64,000 bases of DNA from UBA6168 sp964573725 (GTDB lineage Bacteria > Bacteroidota > Bacteroidia > Chitinophagales > Saprospiraceae). Shown piece after piece: positions 34,970-44,335 of the stretch. The notes under the pieces are model-generated. The model was given only the letters and a program-made list of their open reading frames with translations. It made no database searches and was not told the origin of the DNA. The position numbers and the translations under genes are program-made. The stretch's first letter is position 1; every line of letters begins with the position of its first letter. The stretch covers positions 26,029 to 90,028 of the forward strand of contig CAZNLJ010000021.1 of the NCBI GenBank assembly GCA_964573725.1, given 5' to 3'.

Positions 34970-36436
34970 TCAGTATGCGACGGCGAAGAGCACGCGTTGG
35001 GTCGAAGGATTGCCCGTCAGGATGCATTTTCCTTCCTCGAGCGGATTATCCAAGGGAATACAGCGGATGGTCGCCTTGGTCAGTTCCTTGATTTGTTGCT
35101 CCGTTTCCGGCGTACCGTCCCAGTGAGCCGAAACGAAGCCGCCTTTCTCCGCGAGGACTGCGCGGAATTCCTCGAGCGTATCGACGCGGGTGGTATGTGC
35201 TTCGCGGAAGCGGAGCGCGCGGTCGAACAGGTTCTGTTGGATTTCCTCCAGCAGGTTGGCGACATGATCGGCGATACCCTCCAAGGGTTGGGCGGATTTC
35301 TCCTTGGTATCCCTCCTGGCCACCTCCACCTGACCGGCGGCCAGGTCGCGGGCGCCGAGGCCGAGTCGGACGGGAACCCCGTGCATTTCATGTTCCGCGA
35401 ACTTGAAACCCGGGCGATTTTTCATATCCGTATCATATTTCACCCGGATTCCTTTTTCCTTCAGGGATTTCATGATGCGGGCGGCAGCCTCGTCCAGTTC
35501 CGGAGCCGGTTTGGGGATCGGAATGATGACGACCTGGGTAGGGGCGAGCCGGGGCGGCAGCACCAACCCGTCATCATCGGAATGGGTCATGATGAGGCCG
35601 CCGATGAGGCGGGTGGAGACGCCCCAGGAGGTTGCCCAGACATATTCCTGTTCGTTATTTACGTTGAGGAATTTCACATCGAAGGCCTTGGCGAAATTTT
35701 GACCGAGGAAATGGGAGGTCCCCGCCTGCAGGGCCTTGCCGTCTTGCATGAGTGCCTCGATGCAGTAGGTGTCCACGGCGCCGGCGAACCGTTCGTTGGC
35801 GGTTTTCACCCCTTTGATGACCGGCATGGCCATCCATTCCTCCGCAAACTTGGCGTACACGTCCAGGATGGTGAGGGTTTCCTCGACGGCTTCCTCGCGG
35901 GTGGCATGCGCGGTGTGGCCTTCCTGCCAGAGGAACTCTGCGGTCCGGAGGAAAAGTCGGGTCCGCATTTCCCATCGGACCACGTTGGCCCACTGGTTGA
36001 TCAGCAGGGGGAGGTCCCGGTAGCTGTTGATCCAGGTCCGGTAGGTATCCCAGATGATGGTTTCGGAAGTGGGGCGGACGATCAGCTCCTCCTCGAGTTT
36101 GGCATCGGGGTCGACGATGACACCGCCGCCGTTCGGGTCGTTCTTGAGGCGGTGGTGGGTGATGACGGCACATTCCTTGGCGAAGCCTTCCACATGCTGC
36201 GCCTCCCGGCTGAGGAAGCTCTTGGGGATGAAGAGCGGGAAATAGGCATTGACGTGTCCGGTGTCCTTGAACATCCGGTCGAGTTGGTCCCGCATATTTT
36301 CCCAGATGGCGAAGCCGTGGGGCTTGATGACCATGCAGCCGCGTACGGCGGAGTGGTCGGCCAGATTGGCTTTCTTGACAATGTCGACGTACCACTGGGA
36401 GTAGTCCTGTGATTGGGAGGTGATTTCCTTGGCCAT
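34970..36436 (-). CDS. proS: Prolyl-tRNA synthetase (type 3, archaeal/eukaryal-like)
   Basis: A 488-residue class II synthetase that charges tRNA-Pro. It is the short form without the bacterial editing insertion (bacterial type 1 enzymes are about 570 residues). Visible parts: SQWYVDIVKKANLAD at the N-terminus, the motif 2 region VRWEMRTRLFLRTAEFLWQE, the motif 3 region ATSWGVSTRLIGGLIMTH, and a C-terminal anticodon/zinc-like domain ending in AVAY. Bacteroidota commonly carry this form. A -7-like TAGCTTTG at 36662-36669 on the minus strand could start transcription about 220 nt upstream. Confidence 0.95.
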   Translation of the reverse strand: MAKEITSQSQDYSQWYVDIVKKANLADHSAVRGCMVIKPHGFAIWENMRDQLDRMFKDTGHVNAYFPLFIPKSFLSREAQHVEGFAKECAVITHHRLKNDPNGGGVIVDPDAKLEEELIVRPTSETIIWDTYRTWINSYRDLPLLINQWANVVRWEMRTRLFLRTAEFLWQEGHTAHATREEAVEETLTILDVYAKFAEEWMAMPVIKGVKTANERFAGAVDTYCIEALMQDGKALQAGTSHFLGQNFAKAFDVKFLNVNNEQEYVWATSWGVSTRLIGGLIMTHSDDDGLVLPPRLAPTQVVIIPIPKPAPELDEAAARIMKSLKEKGIRVKYDTDMKNRPGFKFAEHEMHGVPVRLGLGARDLAAGQVEVARRDTKEKSAQPLEGIADHVANLLEEIQQNLFDRALRFREAHTTRVDTLEEFRAVLAEKGGFVSAHWDGTPETEQQIKELTKATIRCIPLDNPLEEGKCILTGNPSTQRVLFAVAY

Positions 36437-36788
36437 GGCTGTGCTGCTGATTTAACGGTTTCCGTCTCGACATTCGCCGGGGCTGTCCGATGGTCGGTCG
36501 TTTTCCGGCGCGCCCGGTTCGATTCGGGAGCCGCATACCGACCGGGTAACGCGATTTCCGCCCGGATGTTCCGGGGACGGAGGCCGCCGGTTGCCCGGGC
36601 TTGGTTTACTTTAACAGGGTGAAACTGCGAATTTAGCACCCCGTTAACAAAATAAGTGGGGCAAAGCTAATAAATTCGTGCTTGTAAAACGGTTCGGTTC
36701 CGATAACTGCCCGAGGCAACCGAAAGGAGCCTTCCCATCCGCAAGAAACCATCGTTCCGGCCATGTTCACCGAATAAATCCTTTACAC
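36437..36788. other. Divergent intergenic region proS / disordered-protein gene
   Basis: No gene. Holds the inverted repeat at 36611-36647 and a minus-strand -7-like box at 36662-36669. A consensus plus-strand promoter is not evident. Confidence 0.5.
36611..36647. promoter_or_regulatory. Inverted repeat in a divergent promoter region
   Basis: TTAACAGGGTG and CACCCCGTTAA are complementary at 10 of 11 positions and enclose 15 bp. Position between two divergent genes suggests an operator; nothing identifies the protein. Confidence 0.35.
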
Positions 36789-38069
36789 ATGAAAAGCAAC
36801 CATATCATGTCGGCCTTGTTCCTCGCGCTGGTTTTCGTCGGCGCGACGGCGACCCCGGCAGCCGCCCAGTACGACGACCTGTACTACAATCCCGATACGG
36901 ATTCGGAGACCTTCTACACCGCCCCGTCCGGCCAAGATTACCAGGACAACGGGTATCAGGACGGGTATGACAACGAAGCGTACGAAGACGATCCCTACGA
37001 CGATTACAACTACCATTACACCTCCCGGATCCGCCGCTTCCACCGTCCCTATTACGGCTTCAGTTATTTCGACCCCATCTATGTGGACATGGCCTACTAC
37101 GACCCTTTCTGGTCGCCGGCACTGACCACCCTGCTCATCTATGACAATTATTGGTCGTTCCGGAGCTGGAACCGTTGGAACCGGTTCAACCGGTTCAATT
37201 CCTGGAACTCCTGGAATTCCTGGAACTACGGCTTCGGACCGTCCTTCGGCTCCCCTTGGCAAAACCGGTGGAACGACCCGTGGTTCGGCGGCGGCTTCGG
37301 CAACACCTATGTATTCAACAACTACGGATACGGCGGCGGCTTCGGCAACGGTTTCTACAATACGGCCGGATACGGGTCCTACTACTGCCCGCCCAGCTGG
37401 GGCAACGGATTGGCTTACAACGCCGGCAGCAATGTCAGCAACAACACCTACTACGGCGCCCGTCGGACCGGGCTGCGTCCGGAAAACCAGCCCGGCAGCC
37501 TCCGGCTCGGCACGGGCAACGGCAACCGCACGGAAAGTGCCGCCGGGGAATCCCGCCGGCTGGCCGCTCCCCGCTACGACAACGGCACCGCCCGGACCGC
37601 GGACGAACGGGAATCCATCCGTCGCGAGCTGAACGACGATTCCCGCGACAACCGGACGACCCGCCCTTCCGCCACGGACTCCCGAACCAACCGTTATGCC
37701 GCTCCGGCCGACGACAACCGGACCCGTGCCACCGAACGCAATTCCAACCCGCGCAGCAGCACCGGCACCAACCCCCGGTCCCGCTATCCGGACCGGAGTT
37801 CCACCAGCCCCTCCCGCAGCCGTGATTCCGGCAGTTTCAACAGCAACGGCAACAGCCGCAGCTCCAGCCCCAGCTGGAACAACAGCAGCCGCAGTTCCGG
37901 TGGCTTCAACAACGGCGGCAACAGCCGTAGCTCCAGCCCCAGCTGGAACAACAGCAGCCGCAGCTCCGGTGGCTTCAACAGCGGCGGCAACAGCCGCAGC
38001 TCCGGCGGCAGCATTTCCACGCCGCGCAGCAGCGGCGGCGGCTCCCGCGGCGGCGGAAGAGGCAACTGA
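36789..38069 (+). CDS. Secreted, intrinsically disordered aromatic/Arg/Ser-rich protein
   Basis: A 426-residue protein with a signal peptide (IMSALFLALVFVGATATPAAAQ) and almost no sequence of folded type. Residues 25-75 are Tyr/Asp/Glu-rich. Residues 115-215 are Trp/Asn/Phe/Gly/Tyr-rich with iterated WNRF and SWNSWN units. The second half is Arg/Ser/Asn/Thr-rich and ends in a tandem repeat (37851-38012) and an SRGGGRGN tail. I do not recognise a domain. Proteins of this style recur near FadL-type porins in Bacteroidota, as here; surface or extracellular-matrix location is inference. Confidence 0.8.
   Translation: MKSNHIMSALFLALVFVGATATPAAAQYDDLYYNPDTDSETFYTAPSGQDYQDNGYQDGYDNEAYEDDPYDDYNYHYTSRIRRFHRPYYGFSYFDPIYVDMAYYDPFWSPALTTLLIYDNYWSFRSWNRWNRFNRFNSWNSWNSWNYGFGPSFGSPWQNRWNDPWFGGGFGNTYVFNNYGYGGGFGNGFYNTAGYGSYYCPPSWGNGLAYNAGSNVSNNTYYGARRTGLRPENQPGSLRLGTGNGNRTESAAGESRRLAAPRYDNGTARTADERESIRRELNDDSRDNRTTRPSATDSRTNRYAAPADDNRTRATERNSNPRSSTGTNPRSRYPDRSSTSPSRSRDSGSFNSNGNSRSSSPSWNNSSRSSGGFNNGGNSRSSSPSWNNSSRSSGGFNSGGNSRSSGGSISTPRSSGGGSRGGGRGN
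37851..38012 (+). repeat. 69-bp in-gene tandem repeat
   Basis: Two full 69-bp units (37851-37919, 37920-37988) and a partial third encode NSRSSSPSWNNSSRSSGGFN plus N/S-G-G. The units differ by very few bases, so the copy number is probably unstable between strains. Confidence 0.85.
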
Positions 38070-38437
38070 CGACCCGGACACCGACGACCTCCGATGAACA
38101 GGTCCTCCGGCATCCATTTCCGGACCGGCCTGTCCGCCTTCGTCGGCAGCCGGTACCCGGCAGGTGTACCGCCGGATAAAAAAGGGGGCAAATTTTCAGA
38201 CGCACCGGGTCCATTCCTTCCGGACGACAAATCCGTCCCGTCAGAATGACCCCGATATGAAAATTTGCCCCCTTCCTCATTTCGACCACTGTGTCCGGAA
38301 TCCGGCACACGCCCCAAGACCCGGGTGCGCCTCCCCGCCGCCCCTGCAGCCCGAAGGATTCGGCGCATTCCTGCCGCCGCACGGATTACCGAAGATGCGG
38401 ACACGCCGACCTTGAACCTGAAACCAATCGATCGATC
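38070..38437. other. Intergenic gap before the FadL-family gene
   Basis: About 370 bp with no gene. It holds the long inverted repeat 38182-38274 and an ATCGATCGAT palindrome (38427-38436) directly before the next ATG. Confidence 0.6.
38182..38274 (+). ncRNA. Candidate structured RNA or cis-element: 17-bp perfect stem with folded 59-nt core
   Basis: AAGGGGGCAAATTTTCA (38182-38198) and TGAAAATTTGCCCCCTT (38258-38274) are exact reverse complements. The 59-nt interior can fold further: GGGTC-ATTC pairs with GAAT-GACCC with one bulge, and inside that GGACG / CGTCC closes a 7-nt loop. The nested pairing argues for an RNA fold over a simple protein-binding palindrome. It lies between two same-strand genes, 112 bp after one stop and 163 bp before the next ATG. 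It could be a terminator, leader element or remnant of a miniature element. Confidence 0.5.
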
Positions 38438-39910
38438 ATGCGACCATTGACGATACTGGCTTTCCTGCTGCTGACATTCCGGCCGGAAGCGCAAACCATC
38501 CGGGATGTCGTCCGCTATTCCATGGTGGAACCCGGCGGTACCGCCCGTTTCATCGGGGTCGGTGGCGCCATGGGAGCCCTGGGGGCCGATTTTTCGGTAC
38601 TGAGTACCAATCCGGCCGGTCTGGCCGCCTTCCGACGGTCGGAGTTCACCTTCACCCCCGCCCTCAGCCACGCCCGTGTCCGGGAAACCCTGTCGGGGGA
38701 AGGAAACAGGACGGTGGCGGATTCGAAAACGAATATGACCATCGCCAATGCCGGGATGGTCATCGCCTCGCGGCCGCTCAATGCCAATTGGACCAACAAG
38801 GCGTTCGGATTCGGCGTGAACCAGGCCGCCCATTTCCACCGGAACGCCAGTTTCGACGGCCGGTCGGCAGGATCGATCACGGACCGCTGGCTGGAACTCT
38901 CGCAAGGATTGTCCCCCCAAAACCTCGACCCCTTCGAAGGAGGGCCCGCTTACGATGCGGAAGCCATTTTCCGGCCGGATCCGGACAATTTCCCTTCGGA
39001 TTATACCAGTGACTTCCCGATTGGGGCGGCCGTTCAAAAATCCCAGACCATCCGAAACTCGGGCTCCATATCTGAGCTCGTCTTTTCCTACGCCGGTAAC
39101 TACCGGGAGCTGCTGATGGTCGGCATGACCCTGGGCGTGCCCTTCCTCAATTTCGAGGAAACCCGTACTTATCGGGAGACCGACGAGCGCGGCGAAATCG
39201 AATTTTTTGAGGACCTGACCTATACGGAACGGCTGCGGGTATCCGGGACCGGCATCAACCTGAAAGCGGGATTCATCGTCCGCGCCAGCCAGCTGGTCCG
39301 CTTGGGCGCCGCTTTCCATACGCCCACCTTGTATGGTCTCGACGAGGGTTTCTCCACCGAGACGAAGTACGACTACCTCCTGAACGGGATTGTCCAGAAC
39401 GGGGAAGCCTTGTCGCCCGAAGGATCTTTCCAGTACCAGATCCGATCGCCTTGGCGGGTCATCGGCAGTGCCGGCTTCATTTTCGGACGCAACGGGTTTG
39501 TCAGTGCGGAAGTGGAATGGTTGGATTACAGCCGTTCGCAGTTCCGTTTCAACCAGACCACCAACGAGGCGGACCTGGCCTATGAGACCGAGCTGAACGA
39601 CGAGATCGCCGGGCAATTACGCGCCGCCGTCAACCTACGCCTGGGCGGGGAATTCGCCTGGGAAAAGCACCGGATACGGGGAGGATATGCCTACTTGACG
39701 GACCCCTTCCTCACCGGGGAGGACCCCTCGCATCAACTCAGCCTGGGAGGCGGTATACGGGGGGAGTATTTCTTTCTGGACCTGGTCTTCCTGCACAGGA
39801 TGCAATCCGTCCGTTACGAACCCTACCTGACGGCCGAGGCCCCGTTCTCCTCCGTCGCATCCGACCGTACCCAAAACCGACTGCTGGCGACCATCGGGGT
39901 GAAGTTCTGA
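38438..39910 (+). CDS. FadL/TodX (OMPP1) family outer-membrane transport protein
   Basis: A 490-residue beta-barrel protein with a signal peptide (RPLTILAFLLLTFRPEAQ). The start of the mature chain matches the Bacteroidota OMPP1 pattern: GTARFIGVGGAMGALGADFSV, then LSTNPAGLAAFRRSEFTFTP (the NPA motif near the barrel mouth). Strands continue to LLATIGVKF, a barrel-type terminal Phe. The family moves hydrophobic compounds across the outer membrane; the ligand is unknown. The long plus-strand frame upstream of ATG 38438 is rejected because the signal peptide sets the start. Confidence 0.88.
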   Translation: MRPLTILAFLLLTFRPEAQTIRDVVRYSMVEPGGTARFIGVGGAMGALGADFSVLSTNPAGLAAFRRSEFTFTPALSHARVRETLSGEGNRTVADSKTNMTIANAGMVIASRPLNANWTNKAFGFGVNQAAHFHRNASFDGRSAGSITDRWLELSQGLSPQNLDPFEGGPAYDAEAIFRPDPDNFPSDYTSDFPIGAAVQKSQTIRNSGSISELVFSYAGNYRELLMVGMTLGVPFLNFEETRTYRETDERGEIEFFEDLTYTERLRVSGTGINLKAGFIVRASQLVRLGAAFHTPTLYGLDEGFSTETKYDYLLNGIVQNGEALSPEGSFQYQIRSPWRVIGSAGFIFGRNGFVSAEVEWLDYSRSQFRFNQTTNEADLAYETELNDEIAGQLRAAVNLRLGGEFAWEKHRIRGGYAYLTDPFLTGEDPSHQLSLGGGIRGEYFFLDLVFLHRMQSVRYEPYLTAEAPFSSVASDRTQNRLLATIGVKF

Positions 39911-40076
39911 GCGCCGGGGAATCGTCCTTTTCCACTTTGTCGCAAACCGAATCATCCTACGCGCAGGCTTACCTGGCCGGCCGCCGACCGGAAAGCCCCG
40001 GAAGCCGGTACGGCCGGACCATCCTTCGTTTCGCGGGAACGGAAAAAACTTTTCTCACCACCTCTCCCCTACCTGT

Positions 40077-41222
40077 TCAGTTTCGGGTGACAAGCTGCGA
40101 TTTTTCGATCACTTCCTCGTAGTACGCCTCATATTCCTTGATGACATCCGAAATGTCGAATCGCTTCGCCTGCCGGAGCGCATTTTTTCGGAACTGTTGC
40201 AGCAGCTCCTCATTTCCCAGGAGTTGGACGGCGTGGGCTGCCATATCCTCGACATCCCCGATACGGCTTATGAACCCTGTCTCGCCATGAATATTGACCT
40301 CGGGCAATCCACCGGCATCGGAGGACAGGACGGGTACCTCGCACGCCATGGCTTCCAATGCCGCCAGGCCGAAACTTTCGTTCTCCGAGGGTATGAGGAA
40401 CAGGTCGGAAATTCCGAGGATTTCCTCGACTGCATCCTGCTTTCCCAGGAAGCGTACCTCGGGACAGATGCCGAGTTGGCGGCAGCGGTCCTCCGCATGC
40501 CGACGCTCCGGCCCGTCGCCGATGAGCAGAAGCTTGCAAGGGAGTTTGTCATGGACCCGCCGGAAGACCTCCACGACGTCCTCCACCCGTTTCACTTTGC
40601 GGAAATTCGAGATGTGGGTGATTATCTTTTCCCCTTGCGGGGCGATCGCCTTCTTGAAATGATCCTTGTCAATCCGGCGAAAACGGCCGAAATCCACGAA
40701 ATTATAGATGACGGCAATTTCCCGATCTATATTGAAATGCTGGTAGGTCTTGTCCCGCAGGAAATTGGAGACGGCCGTCACGCCGTCCGACTTGTTGATG
40801 GAAAACTCCACCACCGGTTTGAATGCGGGATTTTCCCCCACCAGGGTGATGTCCGTACCATGCAAGGTCGTAATGACCGGCACATACCGGCCGCCCTGCA
40901 GCAGGATCTTTTTGGTCATGTACGCTACGGCGGCATGCGGAATGGCGTAATGAACATGCAAGAGGTCGAGGTTCTCGAATTTGACCACCTCCACCATTTT
41001 GCTGGCCAAGGCGGTATCGTAAGGAGGATATTCGAAGAGGGGATAATCTTCTCCCGTCACTTCGTGGTAGAAGACATTTTCCTGGAAGGTGCTCAAGCGG
41101 GCCGGCCGGCGATAGGTGATGAAATGTACCTCGTGTCCTTTCTTGGCCAGGCCGATGCCGAGTTCCGTGGCCACGACCCCGCTTCCACCGAATGTGGGAT
41201 AACATACGACTCCTATCTTCAT
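40077..41222 (-). CDS. bshA: N-acetyl-alpha-D-glucosaminyl L-malate synthase (bacillithiol pathway)
   Basis: A 381-residue GT4-type glycosyltransferase that joins UDP-GlcNAc to L-malate, the first step of bacillithiol synthesis. Start motif MKIGVVCYPTFGGSGVVATE is the BshA signature, followed by HEVHFITYRRPARL, LLHVHYAIPHAAVAY, LHGTDITLVGENPAF and the GT4 nucleotide-sugar site SENESFGLAALEAMACEVPV. This implies bacillithiol as a low-molecular-weight thiol; bshB and bshC are not in the window. Confidence 0.95.
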   Translation of the reverse strand: MKIGVVCYPTFGGSGVVATELGIGLAKKGHEVHFITYRRPARLSTFQENVFYHEVTGEDYPLFEYPPYDTALASKMVEVVKFENLDLLHVHYAIPHAAVAYMTKKILLQGGRYVPVITTLHGTDITLVGENPAFKPVVEFSINKSDGVTAVSNFLRDKTYQHFNIDREIAVIYNFVDFGRFRRIDKDHFKKAIAPQGEKIITHISNFRKVKRVEDVVEVFRRVHDKLPCKLLLIGDGPERRHAEDRCRQLGICPEVRFLGKQDAVEEILGISDLFLIPSENESFGLAALEAMACEVPVLSSDAGGLPEVNIHGETGFISRIGDVEDMAAHAVQLLGNEELLQQFRKNALRQAKRFDISDVIKEYEAYYEEVIEKSQLVTRN

Positions 41223-41728
41223 GCTGCTCGCTTTTTTTAACCGGCCGGCCAATTCCCCATGCTTCCCATCGTCCTTGCCGAGGTGGTATGGGACGGGTCT
41301 TTCACCCGTCTTATCCCGGAAGGTTTTGCCAAAGCTTCCGACACGGCTCCTCACCCTGCGACCATCGGCCGATGGCGGGTGCTGATTCCGGACTCCGGCC
41401 TGGACCGGCCATTTTATCAATACAGCCGGGGAAACATTTTAGTTTAAAAAAAACGTGATTTTCCGTTCGGAACCACCGGAACGGCACGAATGGGAGGAGA
41501 AATGGTCCGACTGGAAAGCTGGGTGGAGCAGGGACCGTTCCCGGACCAAAATCGGGCATACATCGGATGCCCCCTATTACTTCGACGATGCGGCATTGGA
41601 GGAGGCTGTCCGGGCCTGGGCCTTTCCGTCTCGACCGTCTCGCCGGGCAAGCGGGGGGAAAGGGCATGGCCGGAAGCCAACCGGTATCCGCCGAACAGGG
41701 CGGATACCGGTTGGTGGGCGGAGGAAGG
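41223..41728. other. Intergenic gap bshA - T9SS protein gene
   Basis: About 500 bp upstream of bshA on the minus strand. It holds the strong hairpin 41677-41714 and AT-rich runs at 41430-41460. No gene is supported; a bshA promoter must be here but no consensus box stands out. Confidence 0.5.
41677..41714 (-). terminator. Perfect 16-bp hairpin after the large T9SS gene
   Basis: CCAACCGGTATCCGCC / GGCGGATACCGGTTGG with a 6-nt loop, starting 14 bp after the minus-strand stop at 41729. No U-tract. Confidence 0.65.
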
Positions 41729-44335
41729 TCAGTGGGCGATGACGAGCCGTGCGTAGTGGGGCCGGCCATCCGAGACCACCTGTACGATATACATACCGGC
41801 GGCGAACAGGCTGACATCGATCTCCTCCACGAAATGGTCGACCTGTTCACGCTTGGATTCGAGAAGCAGGCTTCCCTGGGTATCGAACAGCCGGACGAGG
41901 ACATCGCGGGATTCCGCCAGGTCCACTTCCAGGAAAGCGGCCGTCCTGGCAGGGTTGGGATACAAGCGGACCGTAGCGAGCGCCGGGACGGCAGCTTGGG
42001 TGGACACCAAGGTTCCGACATCGAAGGATTTCGAATCCTGGCAGCCGTTCCCGTCGGTCACATACACATAATAAGTACCGGTCGGCAGTCCGGTCGGGTC
42101 CTCCTCGGTGGATACCGTATCGCCCACCGCGTTGAGCCAGACCACCTGCAGGTCTCCCTGGGAAAGATAAGCCGTCAGGTTGACCCCCCCGGTGGAATCC
42201 CCTTCCAGGGAGTTGGTGACGGCACCGACAAGCTGGAGCGATTCCGGGCAGCCCGGCACATTGATGTTATCGATATCCAGCCAATAATCGCCGGCGCCCC
42301 AAACGGCATGGAAGCGGATATTGATTGCTTTCCCCACATAGTTTTCCAAGGATACGGCCTTGGTGGCCAGCATATTGGACACGACATGATTGGTATTGTC
42401 GACGATGTGGACCGTATCGTAGGTTTCCGTGCAATCATCCGACACCAGGACGAACAGCTTATCGTTTGCCCCGATGTTGGTAGCGATGGTACCGGCGGAC
42501 CAATTGACATATCGGTAATCGAAGAACAAGCTGTCCCCTTCCACGATCGGTCCGAACCGGTAGGTATTGATGGTGAAGGTGGGGTTAAAGGAGTACAGGT
42601 TGGCCGCCGCCACATAGGACGGGTTGTTATGGGCGTTCGGCGCGTAGAGGAAGCCGGAATTGGTCCAACCGGCCGGGATGGCATTGTCCTCGAAATTTTC
42701 GACCAGCGGTTTGGGGAAGGCGGTGGTGATTTCCAGCCGGAAGGTATCGTTGTGGACATTGCTGTCCCCTTCCATTTGGGTCCAGGCTTCGATGAAGTAG
42801 AAGCCCGGCTGGGAGAAGTCCCAGGTTGTTTCGAAGGAAATGAATTGGGTGCTGTCGTTCCCGACCACGCCGGTGAAGAATCCGTCCTGCGGAACGGATA
42901 CCGGGGCCGGTTGGCCGTTCACGGAGAAATAGAATTCGAACAAGGTCTGGGGCAGTTGTCCGAAGTTGGTCAGGCCGATGGTGACGACCTCATTGTCCGT
43001 GAGGTCGCAACTCACCGCCGGATCCGGCGCAATGATGGCCGACACACCGACATCCCCGAGCCAGATGGTGTGGAAGAAAAGGGGGCCGACCCATCGGCTG
43101 TACTCCGTTTCGCAATCCAGTTTTACATAGGCATTGTACCAGGAGTTCTCCATCAGTCCTGTCAGGAGCGCTGCGGTGCTGCCGCCCGGCAGGGTATCCG
43201 AAGCACCGGTTCCGAGGGTAAAGCCGATGGGCCCGTATTCGACAATATAGGTATGGGAGGGGTCGGCATCGGCGGCGGGCAGCCAGGACATGACGGCATT
43301 GGTGGCGTTGACGTCGCTCATCCAGGCATCCAACGGGCCGGGACAGGTCGGGCAGGCGATGGTGGTGAACACATCCCCGGTTTGGGGGAAGGGGCCGTCC
43401 GAGAAGATGACCGTACCGCTCGGGTCGATGATATCGTAGGAGGTTTCGTTGAGGAAAGCGCCTGGGGAGAAGGTGAAGGTGATGGGGAGGTTGCTGATGG
43501 CCTCGAAGGTATGGGTGATGGCGGAGCCTCCGGGCATGGTGTACGCGGTCGAGGTTCCGTTATGTGTCACGGTGAGGGAGGAGCCGTTCCAGCCGTCGCC
43601 GAAGGAATCATAGAACTCGAGGGTATAGGTGCAGGTATCCCCGGGGGCGGCGGGCGTACAGGCCGTCTCGAAGGTATAGGGGCCGATGTAGGAGCTGGTG
43701 CTGTCCACCCCGCAGTAGACCGCCAGGTAGACTTCATATTCCAGGCAGGGGTTGAGGCCTTCGAGGGTCACCTGGGAGGCGGTCATATCCAGCTGGAGAC
43801 CATTGCCGAAAGGGAATCCGGCCGGGCCGTATTCGACGAGGTAGTGTTCGGCTTCGGGGACCGAGAGCCAGTTCACGAAAGCGGTCGAATCGGTGATTTG
43901 GCTGATGATGACCAAGTTGGGATTGGGGATGGGGCAATTCGGGCATATGCCCACCCCGTCGAAGACCACACCGGCCGGAATGGGATTTCCGACGGAAAGG
44001 ATGACGGTACCGTCCGCATCCAGCAAGTTGAAGCTCGGTTCGAAGGCGAAGGATCCGGCCGTCCAGCTGATGAGGACGGGTTCCCCGTGGGTGACCTGGA
44101 ACGTGGAGGTGCCGGAGGAGCCCGTGGGCAGGGTGTGTGTGGTGACCACGCCGGCGGAAGTCACCGTCAGCACCCCGCCGTTCCATCCGTCTCCGAACGA
44201 ATCCAGCATCTGGATGGTGTAGGTGCAGGATTGCGCGGCGGCGTCGTTGCCCGGTACGCCGACAAGAGCCGTCAGGAAGAGACCTGCCAGCCAGGGGAGA
44301 ACTTTCGGAAAAGGATGGGTACAAGTCGGTTTCAT
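41729..44335 (-). CDS. Large secreted Fn3-type protein with type A T9SS sorting domain
   Basis: An 868-residue protein with a signal peptide from ATG 44335. It has two copies of a beta module opening CTYT(I/L)..(L/Y)DSFGDGWNG (near residues 35 and 240), each followed by an Fn3-like segment (STAFVNWLSVPEAEHYLVEYG; NAVMSWLPAADADPSHTYIVEYG). Next come a CARDB-like domain (DVGVSAIIAPDPAVSCDLTDNEV) and a jellyroll with AVWGAGDYWLDIDNINVPGC. The last ~80 residues are the T9SS type A domain (VRLYPNPARTAAFLEVDLAE; FAAGMYIVQV). It is likely a surface or secreted binding or adhesion protein; no catalytic motif is visible. Confidence 0.85.
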   Translation of the reverse strand: MKPTCTHPFPKVLPWLAGLFLTALVGVPGNDAAAQSCTYTIQMLDSFGDGWNGGVLTVTSAGVVTTHTLPTGSSGTSTFQVTHGEPVLISWTAGSFAFEPSFNLLDADGTVILSVGNPIPAGVVFDGVGICPNCPIPNPNLVIISQITDSTAFVNWLSVPEAEHYLVEYGPAGFPFGNGLQLDMTASQVTLEGLNPCLEYEVYLAVYCGVDSTSSYIGPYTFETACTPAAPGDTCTYTLEFYDSFGDGWNGSSLTVTHNGTSTAYTMPGGSAITHTFEAISNLPITFTFSPGAFLNETSYDIIDPSGTVIFSDGPFPQTGDVFTTIACPTCPGPLDAWMSDVNATNAVMSWLPAADADPSHTYIVEYGPIGFTLGTGASDTLPGGSTAALLTGLMENSWYNAYVKLDCETEYSRWVGPLFFHTIWLGDVGVSAIIAPDPAVSCDLTDNEVVTIGLTNFGQLPQTLFEFYFSVNGQPAPVSVPQDGFFTGVVGNDSTQFISFETTWDFSQPGFYFIEAWTQMEGDSNVHNDTFRLEITTAFPKPLVENFEDNAIPAGWTNSGFLYAPNAHNNPSYVAAANLYSFNPTFTINTYRFGPIVEGDSLFFDYRYVNWSAGTIATNIGANDKLFVLVSDDCTETYDTVHIVDNTNHVVSNMLATKAVSLENYVGKAINIRFHAVWGAGDYWLDIDNINVPGCPESLQLVGAVTNSLEGDSTGGVNLTAYLSQGDLQVVWLNAVGDTVSTEEDPTGLPTGTYYVYVTDGNGCQDSKSFDVGTLVSTQAAVPALATVRLYPNPARTAAFLEVDLAESRDVLVRLFDTQGSLLLESKREQVDHFVEEIDVSLFAAGMYIVQVVSDGRPHYARLVIAH

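Noticed and set aside
37851..38012. Tandem repeat considered as CRISPR
   Set aside because: Units are contiguous 69-bp coding repeats with no unique spacers and lie inside an ORF.
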